From the NCBI GenBank assembly GCA_947179485.1, contig OX359247.1, forward strand, positions 41,144,801 through 41,208,800: 64,000 bases of DNA, read 5' to 3'. The notes under the pieces are model-generated. The model did not search any database. It was not told the origin of the DNA and saw nothing but the letters and a program-made list of their open reading frames with translations. Source of the DNA: Allacma fusca. Its lineage: Eukaryota; Arthropoda; Collembola; Symphypleona; Sminthuridae. The position numbers and the translations under genes were made by a program. Below are positions 45,373-55,414 of the stretch, piece by piece (the stretch's first letter is position 1; each line of letters starts with the position of its first letter).

Positions 45373-45804
45373 TAGTGATGCCAATGGTCTGGTCTGATCC
45401 AGATTTTATGAAACTGGTCTGGTCCAAACCCCAGACCAGACCATTGGTCTGGTCCAGTTTATCGGACCAAACCAATGGTCTGATCCAGTCGTTCGGACCA
45501 GACCAGACCAAAGACCATGGTCCAGGAAATCATTGAGAGCAATTAAATATAATCACATTTTATCCAGTAAAATTCTTCTTTTATCCCCAAAATTACATTT
45601 TTAATTTGTTCCATAGGATTTCGTTAACTCATAAATTTTTATTTTGCGTACTTTTGGGACCATGGTCCTGTGGTCTGCTCTGGTCTGGTCCTGAAGCTGG
45701 ACCAATTGTATCTGGTCTGGTCCAAGTGGTGGATCAGACCGGACCAGACCAAACAAACCTGGGACCAGATAATAATGGTCCGGACCAGACCATTGGCATC
45801 CCTA
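45373..45804. mobile_element. hAT-like MITE with GGTCTGGTCC arrays
   Basis: The 432-bp element starts TAGTGATGCCAATGGTCTGG and ends CCAGACCATTGGCATCCCTA, a 20-base inverted repeat with one mismatch. Flanks TCCCATAC (45365-45372) and GTCCATAC (45805-45812) share the last six of eight bases, fitting a hAT-type 8-bp duplication. Both arms are almost pure GGTCTGGTCC/GGACCAGACC words. Four overlapping Trp/Pro-rich open frames here are translated repeat, not genes. Confidence 0.75.
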
Positions 45805-46090
45805 GTCCATACTCCATAAAAACAGATCTCACTCGCAAGAGTGACATTTTCTCCTTTTCGGGTCAACCCCCGACAAAAACAGAGTTTACTGTATGCGTAG
45901 AGTCAATCTAAAATTCTGTGACGTGTTAACACTCATTTAAATGTAATGCAGAGAAACCGATGATGTCAGGATGGTGAAGGTTGTCAAGTCAACAGTAACA
46001 TTAGCACTAAAATGACACCCTGCATTGGAAACACTGGGAGCCCTCTTACTTGCAAAGATGACATGAGTTTCCTTTGCGGGATTACAAGCG

Positions 46091-46316
46091 CCAGTGACAG
46101 AAGTGATCCCTTTGCAAACTTTTTGAGTCATTTTGATTGGATAACAGACAACATCAACCAATTGGAGTGAGTTCAAATATCCTTTATTATTAAAGAGCAC
46201 GACAGGGCAGTGACAGATCTTGTGGCCAGCGAAGCACCAGAAGTGGTCTCTTTGCAAACGTTTTGAGCCATTTGGATTGGATCACAGACAACTACGACCA
46301 ATTGGAGTGAGTTCAA
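46091..46316. repeat. Direct duplication, about 140-bp unit
   Basis: The sequence from AGAAGTGATCCCTTTGCAAAC to GACCAATTGGAGTGAGTTCAAA-type ends occurs twice. The first copy is about 46097-46177 and the second about 46234-46316, with several substitutions. The shared tail CCAATTGGAGTGAGTTCAAA is identical. This is a small, diverged tandem duplication with no coding content. Confidence 0.6.
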
Positions 46317-46682
46317 AAATATAATATTAATACGGGACACTCTTGATTTACAAGAGTCACCTTGAAATAGTTAAATTGCTTACTCTGATGCGGGAAATGA
46401 GATCCTGGGAAAATGTTTTTACTCATTAAGAGCCAGCGTGCTTATTATGTATAATTGAATTATGTTATAACGAGAATGCACCGTGTCGTTATAAGTAATT
46501 ACACTATAAGTGTACAGCTCACTGTCGCCAAAAGAGTGCCTAAACAAATAGCCAAATGTGACTGTTACTGTACTACTGCAACGTATGCTCTTCTAAAGGG
46601 GAGTGTTAGAATTATGAGGCATTTTGCAAAAGATTTAAATTTTTTGGAACACTGTTTTTTGTATAAGTGTCTCGGATAACGA

Positions 46683-47920
46683 TGTGAGTGTGTGACTAGT
46701 GTCACTCACTCACGTCACACTCACTCCTCACTTCCCAATTGTTGTGGTGAGGAGTCCAGGGTGTTATATCCCAGGAGTGATGACGTCAGGGAGTTTATGC
46801 TGGACCTGCAAAATTAAAAATTAGAATGTAGGTCATGGGAAAAAAGTGTAAACAAATAGTTTACATTTTTTTCCCATGAAATATTATTTTTTTTTCCTCC
46901 CTTCATATCCTTATCCCCAAATAAATAAAATGTAAAACCCTTACCTTATGTACCTTCCTAAGAATCCCGGACCCCTTCCAAAGTATAAATAGGGCTGCTT
47001 TTTCTCCAAAAAGGGCAGACTTGTAATGAGTCTCCTGTCCATGAGTTGCTCGTGGTGAAACTTTCCGGGGAAATCCCAGGCTCTGTACTCCGACCTCTGG
47101 TCTGGAATAATTTAAACCGCGGTTTTCCCGCTGGTCTTACCTAAGCCCTACCTATAAAGCCCTCCTCCGTCCAATCCCACTCCAGTATTTTTTTCCGGTG
47201 GTGAATTTAAAATTCACCCAGACCGGTTACCTGTTGTCATTGGAGTATTGTATGGTTGTTTTTTTTTGGAGAATTAAAATTAAAATAAAAGTATTTTTTT
47301 TGAGTTTCATTTTTGAAATGTGTCCGAAGTCCCTGGTTTCGTGTGGAAAACTTTGTGTAAGTTGTCCTTTCGTTTTTATTATTTTTTTGGGAGGATTAAT
47401 TTTTTTATAGTGTCAGTGGGTCAAGCCAAACCTTCCCTCCTTACCTGTACTTAATTTAGGCATCCTGAAATTCCTTCCCTATATTAAATTAAAATATTTG
47501 AGTCCGGTCTTAGGACTCGGATATTTAATTAAAAGCGTTAAAATTAAAATTATAGCGTGGTCCTCAACGTTTTGCCCCTTGTAATTAATTAAATTCGGGT
47601 TTAATTAATTACCCCTTTCGTTATTTTATTTGAAATTAAATTAAACTCTTTTAGTAAAATCCGGGTAAATCGGTTACATTATCCCCCTTAAAATTAAAAG
47701 GTTATTTTGTTCCAATTAATTTAAATTAAATTAATTGAAGTAGTTAGTTCACCTAAGCCTAGTGGGACTAAAACTAAATCTGCGCGTAAATTAATCGAAG
47801 TAGTTAACCACATAAGCCGAGTGCTGCTAAAGTAGTAAAGTAGTTATTTATGTAAGCCGGTCCCGCCTAACTTATTTTCGAGTTTAGTTTCTTTAAATAA
47901 ACCATGTGTCAACCCTCACA
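46683..47920 (+). repeat. 5' LTR
   Basis: 1238 bp, bounded by TGTGAG and CTCACA. Compared with the 3' LTR it has an extra nine bases (TCACTTCCC) near 46726 and lacks about 13 bases near 47318. Single substitutions lie in the base after TATAAA (T here, C there) and near 47564 (C here, A there). Confidence 0.95.
46984..46991 (+). promoter_or_regulatory. TATA box of the 5' LTR
   Basis: TATAAATA about 300 bases into the LTR is the best core-promoter candidate for the element. In the 3' LTR the same site reads TATAAACA (55705-55712). Confidence 0.5.
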
Positions 47921-48333
47921 TAATAAGGTGCGGTTTTGATCTCCTTAAATTATATTAAGGGTTTTTCAATATTCTTTGGAATTATATTAGGTGTGTCAGT
48001 TGCGTTACGAACCCACCTCTCGCAGCTAAAGCTCTTCTTACCCCCTTTTATTAAATGTTTCTTGATTTTGATCGCGTTATTGTATCTCCCCACTGCTGTC
48101 ATTTTATGCCCAATCCTCAAAACGTAATCTCAGGTATACTTAATAGAGTTACCACATATTCTTTTCATTACGAGCCATCTATTGAGTCGATTGTTATTCA
48201 CGCTCTTTGTATTTTTCGAATATTACCTACCCATACAATATTATTACCCCTAGACGTCATTCGTCACAGTTTCCCTAGCTGCCTCTAAAGTTATTTGTAT
48301 TTCGAACTAGCCCTTTTAAAATCCGAAATAAAC

Positions 48334-49235
48334 ATGGATCCACAGGATATTCAGAATATCGTCAGTGCAGTTGCGCAGTACTTTGCGCAGAATCCAATAC
48401 AACCTCCCCCCAGCAGGCAGATCCATCTCGGATGTATCATATGCTTCAAACTTTCCGCAAGTATGATGGCAGTTTTAATGCTAGGGATTGGATTAATCAA
48501 TTCGACAGTGAATGTCAATTGTACGGCCTCACTGATTCTTGGAAAGTTAGCAATTTAGACAGGTTCTTGAGTTCCACACCCTGCATTTGGTGGAAATCCC
48601 AAAAATCTGGATATATTCAGTTAGCTGCTCAGACACCTACAGCTGAGGTTCCAGACTTTTCCGCGTATGCATGGGCTACTATCGGGAATGCTTTAGCAAA
48701 TTTTTTCTCCGACGCTAACATCAAGGAACGAGCTAAGTCGGAATTAAAAACTCTAAGGTACACCTTCGGCAGTGACCCGATGGAGTTTGTAGCAAGTGCT
48801 GTAGATTGTATGGCCCGCATCAATCCTCACATGACCGAGGACGAAAAGGTCACGAATCTATTACGGGGACTTCCTGAGAATCTCCGTCCGCACGTTACTT
48901 CAGGGGCAACCTCTCTAGATACGTTCTTCCTAAATTTGACTCGACATATTCATGTCAATCCCCATCTGGCGCGTGATGTCTCTACTGCAGGACCATCATT
49001 CACGCAACATTCCTCTTCTCTTCGTACTTTGTCTTCACAGACAAAATTAGTGATCCCAAAGTACTCTGACGAACATATAGCCTCATGTAGAACCCCAGAT
49101 GGGAAATTGCTATGTTTCGAGTGCCGACGACCCAACCATCGTGTTTATAACTGTTTCCAGTTAATGAAGAAACAAGGCATCCCCATCCCTCCCCGGAAGC
49201 CCAAGATAGTGGTTACGTCTTCGGAAAACGAGTAA
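48334..49235 (+). CDS. gag: gag (nucleocapsid), frame broken at a C-run
   Basis: Structural protein that packages element RNA. The ATG at 48334 opens about 25 codons in one frame. At a CCCCCC run (48406-48411) the coding signal moves to the -1 frame and continues from about 48411 to the stop at 49233-49235. The second part holds the capsid-like region (WINQF, RDWI) and near its end a CCHC zinc knuckle, CFECRRPNHRVYNC, typical of nucleocapsid. The break is explained if one C is missing from the run, whether by a real mutation or a homopolymer miscall; the near-identical LTRs make the latter quite possible. The pol frame opens at 49151, overlapping the gag end in -1, so pol is probably made by ribosomal frameshifting. 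No canonical slippery heptamer stands out. Confidence 0.8.
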
Positions 49236-49402
49236 GGTGTCCTGTTCGGGCAGAGACACCTAAACTCCCTTCTTCTCTTCATAATTCTAGCGATAATTTT
49301 TCAATAATTTCTCAATTTTCTGTTTCGAATCAGTTTTCGATTCTCAATATAGATGACGATTCATCTAGTATTATTTCAAGTTCTAATTCTATTAAGTTTC
49401 CG

Positions 49403-52400
49403 ATGCGTCATATCGGTCCTTTACGTCAGTTGAATAATTCTGACATTTTATGGAATATTCGCATTAATGGGAAAAATCCCTATAGTTTAGATGCTCTTGT
49501 TGATACTGGGGCTAGTATCAGTTGTATAAATCCTTTATTATTAGAGAAGATTCCTAATAGTTATACAATTCATAAATGTTCCCAACCTATAAGAATTTCA
49601 TTATCTGTTAATGAAAACCAAGATATTCTTATTACTCATTATATCAAAATATCTGTGTCCGCGAAGAGCGCCGGTTATTTCAATTGGATATTCTATATAC
49701 TTCAGAATCTGTCTTCCGAAATGGTTATTGGTTTAGATATACTGTCCAGCATCAAGGCTCATATAAATTGTAGCAAAGGCCAAGTATATCTTCCCAATAA
49801 TATAGTACACTGTCTGAAGTCTATCTCGAATGTTAAATCCACTCCTACGCAACCTAGATTTTTTACGAAACCGAAGTCCAATTCTACTTCATCTTGTTCC
49901 GTAAAATCTCACGTCAGTTCCAATTCTATGAGCTCCCATACCAACTATATTTTTAATGCCGTCAAGAATCACCGTCCTGGTGACAAACCGTTTCCCAGAA
50001 TACCGTCTAGATGTCGTACAAATAGGCCATACCAGATTCCTGCACAGGGAGCTCGAAGAGTCAAAGTACTTTTTAACTCAAACTATGATGGAGACATTAT
50101 AGTTTGGGCTAACAAGGAATTATTCTTAAATTATGGGTTAGTTCAAACTTCTTGCATTACACACGTTAATAATGGGCAGGGATTTATTTATATTTCCAAC
50201 ATTAATGATCAACCAGTAACACTTCGAGCTACCTCATTCCTTGAAGATTGTGACATCTACAATCAAACCGCAGTACCTTTGCGACAAATATCAAAATCTG
50301 CATTACCTAAGCGAAGCCTCACTGACTATGAAATATCACAGTTTAATTTAGGACCTACATTATCAGAGGAGCAGAAACTCCAAATTATTAATATTATTCG
50401 TAAACATCCTCACGCTTTCGCTTGGTCTGATGCAGATATCGGTATTATTACAGATGATAACGGCAATAATATTTCATGTAAGGTAGATTTAGTAGATACA
50501 ACTCCAGTGCAGCGCTCTCCATATCGTAATTCCCCTCACAACAAGAAAGTAATTTCTGAACACATTGAGAGGGAGAAATTATTAGGATGGTTAGAACCTT
50601 GCACTGGACCGTATGCTTCACCTATATTAGTGGTTCCTCGAAAATCAGGACCCCCTAGAGTAGTATACGATTTACGAGAAGTAAATCTAAAGTGTCAGTT
50701 TTTCCCTTTTCCAGCTGACAACTTACAGGAGCAGTTAGATTCGTTTGCGGGAGCCTCATATTTTTGTACAGCCGACGGAAAGGATGCTTTTCGACAAATT
50801 GAAATCGATAAAGACTCACGCGACATCTTGGCTATCGTCACAAACGACGAATTATTACGGCCAACCAGAGCCCCGTTTGGTTGGAAAAACTCAGGCCCAC
50901 GTTTTCAGATGGCTTTCAGGAAAATATTTCCTAAAGTTACTTATCCATGGATAGCTTCATACGTTGATGATGCAGGTTTTTTCGGCTCTACGTTTCCCCA
51001 AATGTTGGATAGGTTAGATATTTTCCTCGCTAGATGTGCCCAACGCAACTATAAGCTGCAGCCTAAGAAGTGTTCGTTTGGTTACGAACAATTAGACTTC
51101 TTAGGCCACGTGATATCTAGAGAAGGTATACGTATCAAGGACGATCGTATACAGGCGATATCTAATCTTCAACCTCCCAAAACACTTCGTGGACTCCGTC
51201 GCGTTATTGGTATTATAGGATTTTTCAGACGTCATATTAAGGATATGTCCGCTATAGCAAAACCTTTATATGCACTTACGGAGAATGGAAAACGTTTCAT
51301 TTGGACTCAGACCGAGCAAGATGCTTTTGATAAATTGAAATTAGCAGTAACTTCTACACCCATTCTTATGTTTTCACATCCAGAAGGAAAGCTAGACCTT
51401 TACACGGACAGTAGCTCCGAAGCAATCGGCGCAGCTCTACTTCAAACATTAGGAAATCAAGTTGGAGTTATAGCATACTTCTCTAAATCTTTCAATAAAA
51501 CCCAAATGAATTGGTCAGTGACCCACAAAGAGTGCTTCGCTATAATCAAAAGCATCGAGAGCTTTCACCATTATCTCCATGGTAGGGATTGTAGAGTTCT
51601 GACAGACCATTCTTCACTAAAATGGCTCATGCAAGTTAAAGATCCTAAAGGTAAATTAGCCCGCTGGGCAAGTAGCCTTTACCCGTACTCGTTTACCATC
51701 TGTCACATTCCCGGAAAGCACAATCAGTTAGCAGATGCTCTCAGTCGGGATCCAAATGAAGAAATCAAAACGGTGGAAAATATAAGATCTTTTTCTGTAA
51801 AATCAAGTCCTGATCCAGAATTACTCACAATCGATGAAATCGAAAACAACGAACCTTTATTCTCTTATGTTATCAACTCTAAAAAGCAGACCTTTGAACA
51901 GCTTCAGCGTCAGGATGATAACTTGAAATCTATCATTAATACAATTCAATTAAACGAAACCGAATCTCCTGAAGTTCCACATAAATTTTCAAAGGATTAT
52001 GCTTTAATTAATAACATTTTATATTATGCCAACTATAATGAGATAGGACCGTTCTGGTTGTTAGTAATTCCGGATTGTTTAAAATTACAAGTTTTTAAAA
52101 ATATTCACGAGACAGATTTATCTCACTTATCATTCCACAAGACTTATTATTCTATCCGTTCTAGTTTCTTCTGGATTGGTATGTATAAAGATATCCGTAG
52201 ATTTTGTAAGGCTTGTCAAGCTTGCCAGTTCAATAATACCCCTCATGTCGGGAGAACTGGTCCACTAATGACAAATCTTACGCCAACGGATCCCTTTCAT
52301 ACTATCGCTATCGATTTCATTGTAGAACTTCCAGTAACACGTCGTCGCAATCGATATCTTCTTACAGTCGTTGATCTAGCCACTAGATGGATCGAAGCAA

Positions 52401-53608
52401 TTCCAACAACTGACATGACGTCAGATACAGTTATTAACAAGTTGGAAAATTATTTCTTACGCTTCGATCACTGTAAGGAATTAATTTGTGATAACGCCGG
52501 CAGTTTTACCTCTACCGACTTCCTCAATTTTTGCTCCAACAAATGCATTAAAGTGAAGCATATCAGTCCGTATTCTGCTGCTAGTAACACCTATGCAGAA
52601 CGTCCCAATGCTACTTTCAAAGCCATGTTAAATAAAGCATGTCCCACGTCATGGGCAGATTGGGACAATTGTGTTCCTGCTATAACCCGGAGCTATAATA
52701 TTTCTCTGCATTCAACTACAGGATACTCTCCCTTTAGGTTATTATACGGTTCAGAGCCTCATTCAGCTCAGGCGGCTAAATATCCCATTAATCAGGAGAA
52801 CCTCAGTTGTGCAGACAAACGTTTTCAATTGTTACGTGACAGAACACAGGCTAATGAGAATTCTTGTCGTTACCAGTTGCATAATAAGATACAGTTCGAC
52901 AAGTCTCATCCTCACATCGAATTTAACATCGGTGAACTTATTCTCGTTAAGAGTCGAGAACGTCTTGTTGGTGCTAAGGCACGTTTTAAGTTGAAATGGG
53001 ACGGCCCATACCGTATAATGGACCAGTTAGGTCCCTTAACGTATTTAGTGGACTTGGAAAATTCTCTTGCAAATAATATAGGCAGAGTTTTCTATGCCCA
53101 ACATCTAACCAAATATCAACCTGAACTAATTGGTCAGCATGTCACTATCGTTAACGATTCATTTAAGGAACCAGAGGTAGTTTTGCCTCCAGAGATCGAA
53201 GGCTCACATACACTACCTCCAGTTCCACCTATCGTAAAACCTCCAGAACCTCCAATAAATCAGGTTCCTCCAGCCCCACCTATTGTGAACTCTGATACAG
53301 TTCAGTCACCAAATCCCTTAGTCACGCCCCCAGTAGTTTCACCAATCCCTGGTTATGTACCTCCAATTTTTGATGCTCAACCAGAATTGGATAATGATTG
53401 GTTTAATACTACTAAATATACACGAGATTATGAGGAATTTGCGTCTACTTCTTCCCCTGAAATGTTCTCCGATGAGTCTGATAACACGATCATTGAAAAC
53501 ATTAACGATGATAATATAGGTAATACCAACGAAATTGGTAATAATACAAGTTTATTGAACAGTTCAAACCCGTTCTCTGATAATTTTAATCCCGCTATTC
53601 ACACTTAA
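49403..53608 (+). CDS. pol: pol polyprotein: protease, RT, RNase H, integrase
   Basis: 1401 codons from the first ATG; the same frame is open back to 49151 inside gag. Domains in order: aspartic protease with DTGAS at residues 34-38; reverse transcriptase with the catalytic YVDD at 520-523; RNase H with LYTDSSSEAIGAALLQ near 665 and ADALSRDP near 775; integrase with an HHCC zinc site (KACQACQ). The integrase catalytic triad is Asp971, Asp1030 and Glu1066, an exact DD35E spacing. A GPY/F-type module (KLKWDGPYRI) follows, then a proline-rich tail. The order RT-RNase H-integrase places it in Ty3/gypsy rather than copia. All catalytic residues are present and there is no stop, so the enzyme part looks functional. 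Its position after gag in -1 implies a fusion product. Confidence 0.93.
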   Translation: MRHIGPLRQLNNSDILWNIRINGKNPYSLDALVDTGASISCINPLLLEKIPNSYTIHKCSQPIRISLSVNENQDILITHYIKISVSAKSAGYFNWIFYILQNLSSEMVIGLDILSSIKAHINCSKGQVYLPNNIVHCLKSISNVKSTPTQPRFFTKPKSNSTSSCSVKSHVSSNSMSSHTNYIFNAVKNHRPGDKPFPRIPSRCRTNRPYQIPAQGARRVKVLFNSNYDGDIIVWANKELFLNYGLVQTSCITHVNNGQGFIYISNINDQPVTLRATSFLEDCDIYNQTAVPLRQISKSALPKRSLTDYEISQFNLGPTLSEEQKLQIINIIRKHPHAFAWSDADIGIITDDNGNNISCKVDLVDTTPVQRSPYRNSPHNKKVISEHIEREKLLGWLEPCTGPYASPILVVPRKSGPPRVVYDLREVNLKCQFFPFPADNLQEQLDSFAGASYFCTADGKDAFRQIEIDKDSRDILAIVTNDELLRPTRAPFGWKNSGPRFQMAFRKIFPKVTYPWIASYVDDAGFFGSTFPQMLDRLDIFLARCAQRNYKLQPKKCSFGYEQLDFLGHVISREGIRIKDDRIQAISNLQPPKTLRGLRRVIGIIGFFRRHIKDMSAIAKPLYALTENGKRFIWTQTEQDAFDKLKLAVTSTPILMFSHPEGKLDLYTDSSSEAIGAALLQTLGNQVGVIAYFSKSFNKTQMNWSVTHKECFAIIKSIESFHHYLHGRDCRVLTDHSSLKWLMQVKDPKGKLARWASSLYPYSFTICHIPGKHNQLADALSRDPNEEIKTVENIRSFSVKSSPDPELLTIDEIENNEPLFSYVINSKKQTFEQLQRQDDNLKSIINTIQLNETESPEVPHKFSKDYALINNILYYANYNEIGPFWLLVIPDCLKLQVFKNIHETDLSHLSFHKTYYSIRSSFFWIGMYKDIRRFCKACQACQFNNTPHVGRTGPLMTNLTPTDPFHTIAIDFIVELPVTRRRNRYLLTVVDLATRWIEAIPTTDMTSDTVINKLENYFLRFDHCKELICDNAGSFTSTDFLNFCSNKCIKVKHISPYSAASNTYAERPNATFKAMLNKACPTSWADWDNCVPAITRSYNISLHSTTGYSPFRLLYGSEPHSAQAAKYPINQENLSCADKRFQLLRDRTQANENSCRYQLHNKIQFDKSHPHIEFNIGELILVKSRERLVGAKARFKLKWDGPYRIMDQLGPLTYLVDLENSLANNIGRVFYAQHLTKYQPELIGQHVTIVNDSFKEPEVVLPPEIEGSHTLPPVPPIVKPPEPPINQVPPAPPIVNSDTVQSPNPLVTPPVVSPIPGYVPPIFDAQPELDNDWFNTTKYTRDYEEFASTSSPEMFSDESDNTIIENINDDNIGNTNEIGNNTSLLNSSNPFSDNFNPAIHT

Positions 53609-53609
53609 T

Positions 53610-53864
53610 AATCCTGGTCACGCTGATCCGAGTAGTCCCCCGAAAACTACTCAAGATCCGCTACCCAGTTCTACTGTACTATATGTTTCTCCTACTTCTA
53701 GCATAGTCAGTAATAATTCTACTACATCTATCAGATCCTCTTCCCGTGTTTCCAAACCTCCTCTACGGCTTGACCCTAGTGATCCAGAGACTTATAAGAT
53801 GAAACGCATTCATACGTTTGATAATGTCACGTCATTTTTCAATTCGTTATTACATGAGCTATAA
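53610..53864 (+). other. Coding-like Pro/Ser-rich segment in the +1 frame after pol
   Basis: Directly after the pol stop, the +1 frame is open for about 85 codons. It has the same Pro/Ser/Thr-rich composition as the pol tail (SSPPKTTQDPLPSST, later DPSDPETYKMKR) and ends in TAA at 53862. It may be the original pol C-terminus cut off by a one- or two-base indel, or a separately expressed tail. Confidence 0.45.
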
Positions 53865-53883
53865 AATTTAATTGTATCATAGC

Positions 53884-54909
53884 ATGTCGTCTTACGAAGA
53901 GTATATGGACCTAGATTGTGGGTCTCCATTCCAAGAGGTTACGGACGCACTTGAAGAAATGCTTCTAAGTTCTCCAGTACGACCCCCTCCCAAGCTCATA
54001 TCTCCCTTAAATACTCCACCGAATTTCCGATATCCCACTGAACCTCCTATTCTTACCTGCACTGACCTTGCCCTGTATGTCCCACCAGTCCTTCCTGAAC
54101 GCTCCGTTGAGATCGTCGAGCTTGACGACTGTCCGCAACTCCCAGTCCTAATTGTACCACACGGTTCTGGATATACACGCAATCAGACTCGCCCTTCCAG
54201 GGTTTCAAGTGGTCTTAATCCTAGCTCTTTTTCAGCACCTTGTGGTATAATTCCTCTTGGCGAACCTATTCTTACTGGCCCTTTTTCTGTTCCACCTAAA
54301 CTCTCTTTTCCCGAACCTAATGACCTCGCCTTCAAGATCCCTTCTGTTCCCCCACCCAGACAACACCTGACACCCGTTAAAAGACTTTACGTACCACCCA
54401 CCCTTCCTAAACCACCTCATAAACTACCGACCTCAAACTCACCTCAACCGTCGACCAAACCTTATATCCCCGTTAAATCACCTTCCACACCACTCACTTT
54501 ACCTCAACCACCTCTCAAAAGACCCCGTGCCGATTTCCCTTTAAACCAATCCCGAGTCTGCCTTATCCCTCCTAATTTCAAAGGTCCCCTACAGAAATCC
54601 TTACCCAAACCTCATGCTCATCCCAAAACTCCAAACTTTCCACAAAGCACTATGCCCGGTGCAAGGAAGTACAGAGAAGGACGCGGGCTTCAGAGGCGTC
54701 GCGACATGAAATGTCGATTTTGCCGAGAGAGACACTCTGGAATTTGTGATCAGCGTCGACTTCAGAGTCCTTCCATTCCGATGTCGGAATTGTATCGGAC
54801 TAGTGATGGTGTAACTGTGTGTTACTACTGTCGACAACCGGGTCATTATATGGATAATTGTCCCAACCATAATCCTCGTTTTGGTGGTTCAGGTGGAGGA
54901 ATCGCCTGA
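53884..54909 (+). CDS. Third retrotransposon frame: Pro-rich zinc-knuckle protein
   Basis: 341 codons from the first ATG (53884), between pol and the 3' LTR, where env would sit in a retrovirus-like element. There is no signal peptide, membrane segment or glycoprotein feature. About 250 residues are extremely proline-rich (PPPKL, PPTLPKPPHKLP and similar). They are followed by a Cys/His cluster CRFCRERHSGIC (C-x2-C-x3-H-x3-C) and a regular CCHC knuckle CYYCRQPGHYMDNC, then a Gly-rich end. Function is unknown. The knuckle suggests nucleic-acid binding, perhaps a second nucleocapsid-like chaperone or an RNA-export factor. It is intact, unlike gag. Confidence 0.8.
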   Translation: MSSYEEYMDLDCGSPFQEVTDALEEMLLSSPVRPPPKLISPLNTPPNFRYPTEPPILTCTDLALYVPPVLPERSVEIVELDDCPQLPVLIVPHGSGYTRNQTRPSRVSSGLNPSSFSAPCGIIPLGEPILTGPFSVPPKLSFPEPNDLAFKIPSVPPPRQHLTPVKRLYVPPTLPKPPHKLPTSNSPQPSTKPYIPVKSPSTPLTLPQPPLKRPRADFPLNQSRVCLIPPNFKGPLQKSLPKPHAHPKTPNFPQSTMPGARKYREGRGLQRRRDMKCRFCRERHSGICDQRRLQSPSIPMSELYRTSDGVTVCYYCRQPGHYMDNCPNHNPRFGGSGGGIA

Positions 54910-55414
54910 TATTAATATCGTTTCTGTTTTTTTTTCTTGAGTCAAAATATGTGTGTCCGTGAGAAGGGGAACGTCACGGTAGATCATTAAATATCTTAAA
55001 ACGTATTTACAAAGATCTCTTTTTGTGTGTTCATTTAAAAAAACTTAGTCATACTAAAATGATCTCAATATTTTAGTAACATTATATTATAAAGGTTCAA
55101 TAGATAAAATATTTGTGTCCGGGGGACTTCGGTCGCTCTGGGATTATTCCAATAAACTACAAAAACATACAAGTAATAAAAACGTCATCTGGTACAACTG
55201 AAGCCAAACTAGGAAGCCGGAATTATTATAAAGGTACGAGTTTCTTTGCAGTTTGTTTTCTTTGATTATGTCCGGTACTTTATATTCTTGTCTTCGTACG
55301 GTATGGAAAATGAATACACTGACAACCACGAAAGGGAAATCAATGTTCGACTCAAACATGGCTATAAAATACAAATGTTAACAGGGTAACATTTGTTTTC
55401 TCCTGGGAGATATT

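Noticed and set aside
45293..45911. Four overlapping Trp/Pro-rich open frames
   Set aside because: They are translations of the GGTCTGGTCC repeat on both strands inside a MITE.
49224..49235. GGAAAAC as the gag-pol slippery heptamer
   Set aside because: In the gag frame it does not have the X-XXY-YYZ form, so it is not a canonical -1 site, although it lies in the overlap.
53884..54909. Envelope gene of an endogenous retrovirus
   Set aside because: It has no signal peptide, membrane anchor, cleavage site or glycosylation-rich ectodomain. The zinc knuckles indicate a nucleic-acid-binding protein.
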